From Larkinella soli (GTDB taxonomy: Bacteria > Bacteroidota > Bacteroidia > Cytophagales > Spirosomataceae), in assembly GCF_003703975.1 (NCBI RefSeq), contig NZ_QTJY01000005.1:248001-312000 (forward strand): 64,000 nt of DNA, in the 5' to 3' direction. Within the stretch, counting starts at the first letter, position 1; every line of letters starts with the position of its first letter. This document shows, piece after piece, positions 57,488 through 64,000 of the stretch. The notes under the pieces were generated by a model. The model worked only from the letters and a program-made list of their open reading frames with translations. It ran no database searches and was not told the origin of the DNA. The translations under genes were made by a program, and so were the position numbers.

Positions 57488-59890
57488 TCACTCCGACCTC
57501 AGACTTTTCACCGGGTTCATCAAAGCCGCCTTGATGCTTTGGAAACTGATGGTCAGCAGGGCGATCAGCAGCGACAGCAGACCGGCGGCCACGAAGATGC
57601 CCAGGCCGATGGACGTGCGGTAGGCGAACTCCGACAGCCAGTCGTTCATCAGCCAGGCCGCCAGCGGAGCGGCCAACACGATGGCGACCAGCACCAGTCC
57701 CAGAAAATCTTTGGTCAGCAGAAAAACGATGGTCGACACGTCCGCGCCGAGCACCTTGCGGATGCCGATTTCGCGGGTCCGCCGGGCCACCGTGAACGAG
57801 ATCAGCCCCAGCAGCCCCAGCGATGCGATGAAGATCGCCAGCCCGGCAAACAGGCCGAACACCTGCCCGAACTGCTGCTCCGACCGGTATTGCTCATTGA
57901 AATACGCGTCCAGGAAAAAGTATTCGAACGGATTTCCCGAAAAGGCCCTCTCGAATTCCCGCCCGACGGCCTCGATCGTGCCGGGCAGGTTCGCCGTTTT
58001 CACCTTCAGGGAGTAATAGTGCAGGTCTTCGAACGACCTCGCGTTGCGGTACAGCGAGATAAAGATCATCGGGTCTTTCGCCAGTTTGAGTCCCTGCTGG
58101 TGAAAGTCCTTCACCACCCCGATCACGTGCGCCGTGTCGCCCGAGATGATTTCCCGGTTCAGCGCTTCGGCGGGGGAACGGAAGCCGAAGGTCTTCACAG
58201 CCGTCTCGTTCAGCAGCACCGCCGTCGAGTCGGTCCCGAAGGTGCGGTCGAAATTGCGCCCGGCCACCAGCCCGATTTTATAATTATCCAGAAAATCATG
58301 GTCGATGGCGGTAATGAACATCGTGTTGGTCCCGCCGTCGGTCCGGTCTTTTCGCCGGAAGCTGCTCGTCCAGAGGATTTCCGTTCCCGGCACGTAAGCC
58401 GAACCCGTGACGCCGGTCGCCAGATTTTCCCGCTGAAGGGTCTGTCTGAACGTCTCCGAGCGGGTCCGGAACGAAGCATCGATCACCCGGGGCGCCCGCA
58501 CCACCAGCGTCTGCTCCTTGTCGAAGCCCAGCGATTGTTCCTGCATGAACCGGAGCTGTTTGTAGACCGTCAGCGTGCCGATAATCAGCATCACCGAGGC
58601 CGCAAACTGCACCACGATCAGGCCCTGCCGCAGCAGAACGCCCCGCGCCGTCTGCGCAAACCGCCCCTTCAGTACCGCAATCGGTTCGTAATCCGACAGC
58701 ACGAAGGCCGGATACAGGCTCGACAGCAGCGTGCCGAAGAAAAATACCAGCATACCGTTGACCCACAATTGGTTTTCAAATAACTGCCCAAACGTCAGGG
58801 GCTTACCCGTCAGCTCGTTGAAAACCGGGAGCAGCCCGGCTACCAGCCCGACGCCCACCGCCAGCGCCAGCAGGTTCAGCAGCAGCGACTCGAAGATAAA
58901 CTGCCGGATCAGGCTGGCGCGCATCGCCCCGACCACCTTCCGCACGCCCACCTCCTTGGCCCGGTCGAGGGCGCGGGAGGTGGAGAGGTTGATGTAGTTG
59001 ATCCAGGCGATGATCAGGATGGCGAAGGCCACCCAGACCAGAAACTGCACCGTCCTGCCGTTGCCGTTCACCTCGGCCTCCTGGTTCAGGTGCGATTCGA
59101 GGTGGATGGAGCGAAGGGGTTGCAGCAGCGCAATGGCCCGGTTGCCTGACCGGCGGTACCAGTCGCCGTTGTACTTCATAAACATATCCGGCAGCCTGGC
59201 CTCCAGCTTCTGCGGGTCGGCGCCGGGGCGCAGCTTCACGTAGGAGAAGAAGTCGTACCAGCCCCAGCTCGTCCGGGCCTGCGGCTCGGTGCGGTAACTG
59301 AACAGCAGGTCGATTTCGAGGTGCGAATTTTTCGGGTAATCCTTAAAAACGCCCGTCACCAGATAGGAACTCGTGTCCAGCTTCACCATCCGGTTCAGCG
59401 GGTCCTGCCCGCCGAAATACTTCCGGGCCGTGGATTCCGACAGAACCACCTTCTTCGTCCCGACAAGCGCCGTTTTCGGGTCGCCCTTCAGCAGACCGAT
59501 CTGAAAGAAAGTCAGCGCGTTGGAGTCGGCGAAGAAATAGTTCGTCTCGCGGAAGAACCGGTCGCCGAAGCTGACCACCCCGCTGTTGGCGTCATATAGC
59601 CGGCAGTAGTCCTCGACCTCCGGGTAATCCTTCTTCATCGTCGGAACGATGGCCGGGTACGAGGTCGCCGACCGCCAGGCCAGCTTGCCGTCCTGGTAGT
59701 TGTCAAGCTCGATCCGGTAGATGCGTTCGGCGTCCGGGTGGAAGTCGTCGTAACTCTTCTCGAAAGTAACATACAGCCCGATGACCATGCAGGCGGCCAT
59801 GCCCACCGACAACCCCAGCAGGTTGATCAGCGAGAAGAACGGCTGGTTGCGGAAGTTCCGCCAGGCGATTTTCAGGTAGTTCCGGAACAT
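57488..59890 (-). CDS. FtsX/MacB-type duplicated ABC permease, copy 18
   Basis: This 800 aa protein starts MFRNYLKIAWRNFRNQPFFS. Coupling motifs are KEVGVRKVVGAMRAS (~312) and REIGIRKVLGADVST, followed by TKDF. The region before motif two reads LGLISFTVARRTREIG rather than the usual AEQRTKEIG. The first FtsX half has INYINLSTSRALDRAKEVG, with Ile-Asn in place of Met-Asn. The tail is NPVKSLRSE. It lies 12 bp below copy 19 and is probably cotranscribed with copies 19 and 20. Confidence 0.92.
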   Translation of the reverse strand: MFRNYLKIAWRNFRNQPFFSLINLLGLSVGMAACMVIGLYVTFEKSYDDFHPDAERIYRIELDNYQDGKLAWRSATSYPAIVPTMKKDYPEVEDYCRLYDANSGVVSFGDRFFRETNYFFADSNALTFFQIGLLKGDPKTALVGTKKVVLSESTARKYFGGQDPLNRMVKLDTSSYLVTGVFKDYPKNSHLEIDLLFSYRTEPQARTSWGWYDFFSYVKLRPGADPQKLEARLPDMFMKYNGDWYRRSGNRAIALLQPLRSIHLESHLNQEAEVNGNGRTVQFLVWVAFAILIIAWINYINLSTSRALDRAKEVGVRKVVGAMRASLIRQFIFESLLLNLLALAVGVGLVAGLLPVFNELTGKPLTFGQLFENQLWVNGMLVFFFGTLLSSLYPAFVLSDYEPIAVLKGRFAQTARGVLLRQGLIVVQFAASVMLIIGTLTVYKQLRFMQEQSLGFDKEQTLVVRAPRVIDASFRTRSETFRQTLQRENLATGVTGSAYVPGTEILWTSSFRRKDRTDGGTNTMFITAIDHDFLDNYKIGLVAGRNFDRTFGTDSTAVLLNETAVKTFGFRSPAEALNREIISGDTAHVIGVVKDFHQQGLKLAKDPMIFISLYRNARSFEDLHYYSLKVKTANLPGTIEAVGREFERAFSGNPFEYFFLDAYFNEQYRSEQQFGQVFGLFAGLAIFIASLGLLGLISFTVARRTREIGIRKVLGADVSTIVFLLTKDFLGLVLVAIVLAAPLAAWLMNDWLSEFAYRTSIGLGIFVAAGLLSLLIALLTISFQSIKAALMNPVKSLRSE

Positions 59891-59902
59891 GATACACAGG
59901 GT

Positions 59903-62353
59903 TTATTCGCTTCTGAGGCTTTTGACCGGGTTCATCAGGGCGGCTTTGATGCTCTGGAAGCTCACCGTCAGCAGGGCGACCACGATGGCCAGCCCCCCGG
60001 CCAGAGCGAACATCCACCAGGCGATGTCGATGCGGTAGGTGAAGTCCTGAAGCCACTGGTTCATGGCCCACCACGCGATCGGTGAGGCAATGAGCAGCGC
60101 CACCCCCACCAGAATCACGAAGTCTTTCGACAACAGCCCGACGATGCTGCTTACGCTGGCCCCCAGCACCTTACGGATACCGATCTCCTTCGTCTTCTGC
60201 TGCGTCACGAGCGCCACCAGCCCATACAGGCCGAGGCAGGAGATCAGGGCCGCCAGCCCGGCGAAATAGCCGATCAGCCGGCTCAGCCGCTGTTCGCGCT
60301 CGTAAAGCCGAGCGATGGTCTCATCCAGAAACTGGTAGGAGAATCCTTTCTCCGGAAAAAACCGGTTCCACTCCTGCTCGATGAATTTAAGCGTGGCCTC
60401 CCGGTTCTGCGACTGGATTTTGATCGAGAACAGCCGCAGCGTCGGCAGGTCGATGCTCATCATCATACCTTCGATGGGATTGTGCAGCGAGCGGTTATGA
60501 AAATCCTTCAGTACGCCGATGATCTTGCCCTCCTTGCCCTCCAGGTTGACGGTTTTGCCGACGGCTTCCCCCGGCGTCTTCCAGCCGAACTGCTTCGCGC
60601 CGGTTTCATTGATCAGGAATGCCGAGGTCCGGTCGGTCGGGTAGGACTCCGAGAAATTCCGTCCGGCGACGAACTTGAGTCCGTAGGTATCGGCCACGTT
60701 ATAATCGACGCCCATCGAACTGATGAACAGGTTTTCTTCGGGCTTATGCCCTTCCGGCACCACGTTCCGGCGCACACTGCCGTCGCCCATCTGCTGGGTG
60801 GTCAGCGTCACCTGCTTCACGCCCGGATTGCGGAGCAGGATTTCGCGGAACGTCCGCAGCCGCAGGTAGGTGCTGTCGGTGCGGTTGGCGAAGATGTTGG
60901 TAATCCGCTCGTTGCGCGTATTGGCCGTAATGATGAAATCCTTCTCGAAACCCAGCGGCCGGTTCTGCATGTAGTTGAGCTGCCGGTAGGCCACCAGTGC
61001 CCCGATGATCAGGGCGATGGACGCGACAAACTGGGCGCCGAGCAGTACCTGCCGCACCGCACCGCCCTTCGCCTTACCGCTGACGAAGCTGCCTTTTAGC
61101 GTCGTGATCGGCTGGAAACGGGCCACGAAGAAGGCCGGGTAGAAACCCGACAGCAGGCCGGTAAACAGCGCGATCCCGACGAAGAACCCGATCAGGGGCG
61201 CATCCGACAGAAAATACCGCATCGTCAGTTCCTTGCCCGTCAGGTTGTTCAGCACCGGCAGCAGCACCGCGATCAGCACGAAGGAAAACGCGAGCGCGAT
61301 GACGCTCAGGAGCAGCGACTCCCCCAGGAACTGCGCGATCAGCTGCGCCTTCTCGCTGCCGAGCACCTTCCGGATACCGACCTCTTTGGCCCGTTTCAGC
61401 GAGCGGGCCGTGGAGAGGTTCACGAAGTTGATGCAGGCGATCAGCAGCGTCATCCCCGCAATGCCGAGAAACACGTAGAGGTAGGTCAGACTGCCGGCCG
61501 GCTCGGGGCCGCCCTGCGCCCGGGAGCGCAGGTGGAAGTCGCTCAGGGGTTCGAGTTTGTACTCGATGTCTTTGGAAAGCTGTTTATCGACGTGGGTCAG
61601 CAGAAACTTCGGAAACCGCGCATTCACCGTTTCGGGCGACGCGCCGGGCCGCAGCAGCACGTAGGTATAGCCGTGGGAGATGATCCAGTTCTGCGGCAGG
61701 TTCTGCCGGGCGGTTTCGGTTTCCGTCGCGAACATGGTTTCGTAGTTCGACAGCAGATCGATGCGGATGTGGGAGTTGTCCGGGAAGGCTTCGAAGACGC
61801 CCGTCACCCGCAGCGGATGCCGGCCCTCGTAGAGCAGCGTTTTGCCGACGGGGTTCTCCTTCCCGAAATACTTGGCCGCCATTTCCTCCGTAATGATGAC
61901 CGTGAAGCGGTCTTTCAGGGCCGTGGCGGGGTTGCCCTGCCGGAACCGGAAGCTGAAGATGTCCAGGAGGGCCGGGTCGCCGAAGAAAAACCGGTCCTCG
62001 TCGAACTTGACGGGCTGCCCCTGAGGCCGGCCGGCCGGCTCGACCGTCGCGCTGCTCCGAAACACCCGGGCCGACTTCTCGATCTCCGAAAAATTTCCGG
62101 CCAGCAGCGGAGAGGCCGGGGGCGGAGTCAGCGCCAGGGGATCTTCCAGACCGGCGAATTTGGGCAGATACGTCACCCGGTAGATCCGGTCGAACTTCTC
62201 CTGAAACCGGTCGTAACTCAGTTCGTGCCGGACGAACAGCAGAATCAGGAAGCAGCACGTCAGACCGATGGTCAGCCCGAAGACGTTGATCAGGGAAAAC
62301 AGCTTGTGCCGAAGCAGGTTCCGGTACGCGACGGTGAAATAATTCCTGAACAT
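59903..62353 (-). CDS. FtsX/MacB-type duplicated ABC permease, copy 19
   Basis: This is an 816 aa protein from ATG 62353 (MFRNYFTVAYRNLLRHKLFS); upstream in-frame codons overlap or abut the copy 20 stop and are rejected. Coupling motifs are KEVGIRKVLGSEKAQ (~323) and KEIGIRKVLGASVSS, the latter preceded by VTQQKTKEIG, so Gln-Lys replaces Gln-Arg. The tail is NPVKSLRSE. The second periplasmic domain contains a longer insert (LTTQQMGDGSVRRNVVPEGH) than in copies 16-18. It is the longest intact copy without a prefix domain and starts 29 bp after copy 20. Confidence 0.92.
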   Translation of the reverse strand: MFRNYFTVAYRNLLRHKLFSLINVFGLTIGLTCCFLILLFVRHELSYDRFQEKFDRIYRVTYLPKFAGLEDPLALTPPPASPLLAGNFSEIEKSARVFRSSATVEPAGRPQGQPVKFDEDRFFFGDPALLDIFSFRFRQGNPATALKDRFTVIITEEMAAKYFGKENPVGKTLLYEGRHPLRVTGVFEAFPDNSHIRIDLLSNYETMFATETETARQNLPQNWIISHGYTYVLLRPGASPETVNARFPKFLLTHVDKQLSKDIEYKLEPLSDFHLRSRAQGGPEPAGSLTYLYVFLGIAGMTLLIACINFVNLSTARSLKRAKEVGIRKVLGSEKAQLIAQFLGESLLLSVIALAFSFVLIAVLLPVLNNLTGKELTMRYFLSDAPLIGFFVGIALFTGLLSGFYPAFFVARFQPITTLKGSFVSGKAKGGAVRQVLLGAQFVASIALIIGALVAYRQLNYMQNRPLGFEKDFIITANTRNERITNIFANRTDSTYLRLRTFREILLRNPGVKQVTLTTQQMGDGSVRRNVVPEGHKPEENLFISSMGVDYNVADTYGLKFVAGRNFSESYPTDRTSAFLINETGAKQFGWKTPGEAVGKTVNLEGKEGKIIGVLKDFHNRSLHNPIEGMMMSIDLPTLRLFSIKIQSQNREATLKFIEQEWNRFFPEKGFSYQFLDETIARLYEREQRLSRLIGYFAGLAALISCLGLYGLVALVTQQKTKEIGIRKVLGASVSSIVGLLSKDFVILVGVALLIASPIAWWAMNQWLQDFTYRIDIAWWMFALAGGLAIVVALLTVSFQSIKAALMNPVKSLRSE

Positions 62354-62382
62354 TCGGATAGGATAGGTTAGGTTTGGAAAAG

Positions 62383-64000
62383 TTATTCGCTTCGCAGGCT
62401 TTTGACCGGGTTCATCAGGGCCGCCCGGATGGCCTGAAAGCTCACCGTCAGCAGGGTAATGACCGTGGCGCCGATGCCCGACAGGACGAAGATCCACCAC
62501 GAAATGTCGGTCCGGTATTCATACTGTTTGAGCCAGTCGCTGAGGAAATACCAGGCCAGCGGGGCCGCGATCAGGAACGACAGCAGCACCAGCCGCACAA
62601 AGTCTTTGGAGAGCAGCCCCCACAAACTGAACACGCTGGCCCCCAGCACTTTCCGCACCCCGATCTCTTTCACGCGCTGCTCGGCCACGAACGACGCCAG
62701 CCCGAACAGACCCAGACAGCTGATGAAGATCGCCAGCACGGCGAAGATCCGGGACAGCTTCCCGATGCGTTCCTCGGCCCGGAACTTGGCGTCGTATTCC
62801 TGATCGGCGAACTGAAAGTCGAACAGGCTGTCCGGGTCGTGTTTCCGGAAGACCGCTTCCACTTTTTTCAGCGCATCCTCCACCGGGACGTTCGGCCGCA
62901 GCTTGATGTTGATGAAATTGGCCCAGTCGTAGCGCATCATGAAAATGGTCGGTTTGACCGGCGTGTAGGGCGACTCCATAACCATGTTCTTCACTACTCC
63001 GACCACCTTCATGGGCTTCTCGTTATACCGGATGGTTTTTCCGACGATGTTCTTCAGACCCGTCAGGGCCACGGCCGCTTCGTTCAGGATGAAGGCCGAG
63101 GTGTCGGTGGAAAAATCGCGCGAGAAGTCGCGGCCTTCCAGGATCTTCCAGCCGATGGTTTTACCGAAGTCGTGCGTGCAGGCGATGGTGCCGAACAGCG
63201 GAATTGCCTGAGGGTCTTTGCCTTCCCATTCAAAACCGATCTGGTTGGACCAGACGCCGGTCGTCGGGCTGGACGATTCGCTCATTTCCTCCACTACGCT
63301 GGTTTTCAACAGGTCGTCGCGCAGGAGTTCGTATTTGTTCTGTCCGTAGAGGTTGCCGCTCAGCGACACCTGAAGCAGCCCCTCGCGGTTGTAGCCGACG
63401 GGGCGGTTTTTGGCGTGCTGGATCTGCCGGAACACGATGATGGTGCCGATAATGAGCGTGATGGACACCGTAAACTGCACCACCACGAGCACCTTGCGGG
63501 GCAAGGCGGCAAACCGGCCGAGCCGGAAGGTACCTTTCAGCACCGCCAGCGGATTGAACGACGACAGGTACAGAGCCGGGTAGCTGCCCGACACCAGCCC
63601 GGTGAGCAGGGTGAACCCGATCGCGGCCGCCCAGAAAACCGGCGATCCGTACGGAATGCTGACCTGCTTGCCCGACAGTTCGTTGAAGGGCGTCAGCGAA
63701 AGCTGCACGATGAGGATCGCCAGGAACAGGGCGAAGAAGACCACGAGCATCGACTCGCTCAGGAACTGCGTCACCAGCTGTTCCCGCTGCGACCCGACGG
63801 CTTTGCGGATGCCCACCTCCTTGGCCCGTTTTTCGGAACGGGCGGTGCTGAGGTTCATGAAGTTGATGCAGGCCAGCAGCAGCACGAACACCCCGATGAT
63901 ACCGAACAGCCACACGAACTGGATGGCTCCACCAACGTTTTTACCGTCCTTGAAGTCCGAATACAGGTGCCACTTCGCCATCGGATGCAGGAAGTACTCC
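62383..64000 (-). CDS. FtsX/MacB-type duplicated ABC permease, copy 20 (N-terminal part cut by window edge)
   Basis: 539 codons remain, open to base 64000 on the right edge; the visible sequence begins in the first periplasmic domain (EYFLHPMAKWHLYSDFKDG). Coupling motifs are KEVGIRKAVGSQREQ and KEIGVRKVLGASVFSLWGLL. The tail is NPVKSLRSE. The HPMAKWHLYSDF segment, HAKNRPVGYNREGL and SLWGLL ending place it with copies 6 and 12. About 260-330 N-terminal residues are outside the window, so a prefix domain cannot be excluded. It heads the visible part of the unit with copies 19 and 18. Confidence 0.9.
   Translation of the reverse strand, partial: EYFLHPMAKWHLYSDFKDGKNVGGAIQFVWLFGIIGVFVLLLACINFMNLSTARSEKRAKEVGIRKAVGSQREQLVTQFLSESMLVVFFALFLAILIVQLSLTPFNELSGKQVSIPYGSPVFWAAAIGFTLLTGLVSGSYPALYLSSFNPLAVLKGTFRLGRFAALPRKVLVVVQFTVSITLIIGTIIVFRQIQHAKNRPVGYNREGLLQVSLSGNLYGQNKYELLRDDLLKTSVVEEMSESSSPTTGVWSNQIGFEWEGKDPQAIPLFGTIACTHDFGKTIGWKILEGRDFSRDFSTDTSAFILNEAAVALTGLKNIVGKTIRYNEKPMKVVGVVKNMVMESPYTPVKPTIFMMRYDWANFINIKLRPNVPVEDALKKVEAVFRKHDPDSLFDFQFADQEYDAKFRAEERIGKLSRIFAVLAIFISCLGLFGLASFVAEQRVKEIGVRKVLGASVFSLWGLLSKDFVRLVLLSFLIAAPLAWYFLSDWLKQYEYRTDISWWIFVLSGIGATVITLLTVSFQAIRAALMNPVKSLRSE

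Noticed and set aside
1-64000. Macrolide efflux (MacB) or lipoprotein transport (LolCE) as a specific function of the permeases
   Set aside because: Fold-level similarity only. No ATPase, adaptor or outer-membrane partner is encoded here, so a substrate cannot be named.

Overview
The window comes from a GC-rich Bacteroidota chromosome. Cytophagales, of the Spirosoma/Larkinella/Rudanella kind, is the best guess. The reasons are a SusC/SusD pair, an UnbV/FG-GAP lipoprotein, promoters with a TACCTTTG-like -7 box, no Shine-Dalgarno pattern, and many large FtsX/MacB permeases. The genus is inference; no rRNA or tRNA is present.

The dominant feature is an array of 20 copies of one gene family, all on the minus strand. 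There are 17 intact copies, one cut by each window edge (1-364 and 62383-64000), and one relic (33497-33763). Each intact copy is a ~780-875 aa 'duplicated' ABC permease. Its order is an N-terminal amphipathic start (M-x-R-N-Y-x-K-I-A), TM1, a MacB-type periplasmic domain, three TMs carrying the ATPase-coupling motif near residue 320, a TM, a second periplasmic domain, and three TMs with a second coupling motif (EIGIRKVLGA) near residue 700. Nearly all end in NPVKSLRSE. No ABC ATPase, membrane-fusion protein or TolC is encoded here, so these are orphan permeases that probably use an ATPase encoded elsewhere. Two adjacent copies (12908-15523, 15535-18162) carry an extra N-terminal 'permease prefix' module and follow a PadR-family regulator.

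The most notable result is a cis-regulatory design repeated six times at the heads of the leftward permease units. A pair of TGTCCG-N4-CGGACA palindromes, 21-22 bp apart, lies exactly 53-55 bp upstream of a TGG-N10-G(C) element. This looks like a sigma-54 (-24/-12) promoter with tandem enhancer-binding sites. It precedes the copy at 1-364, the four-gene unit 12651->2861, PadR plus two permeases (18520->12908), the four-gene unit 28991->19253, the relic, and 45458-47875. It predicts a sigma-54 regulon run by an unlinked NtrC-type activator.

Layout, left to right. 1-2761: a truncated permease, a DUF4097-type beta-repeat protein, and a PA14-OmpA protein. 2861-18520: six permeases and PadR. 18736-19227: a small rightward membrane protein. 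19253-28991: four permeases. 29415-30098: a MarR-type regulator converging on the permease 30119-32497. 32773-33339: a secreted unknown; then the permease relic. 34510-45361: a rightward nutrient locus of SusC, SusD, a secreted unknown, an FG-GAP/UnbV lipoprotein and a vanadium-haloperoxidase-family lipoprotein. 45458-64000: seven more permeases, with a three-gene unit of a secreted unknown, a membrane-anchored winged-helix regulator and a permease (51883->48053).

Between the permeases sit copies of a ~100 bp palindromic repeat (CCCCCTCCTT...AAGGAGGGGG) placed within a few bases of a stop codon, and copies of a TTTGTCATCCC repeat. The array shows duplication, gene conversion and decay. One pair of prefix modules is ~98% identical inside otherwise divergent genes, one pair of genes looks recently duplicated, and one copy has been reduced to 88 codons.
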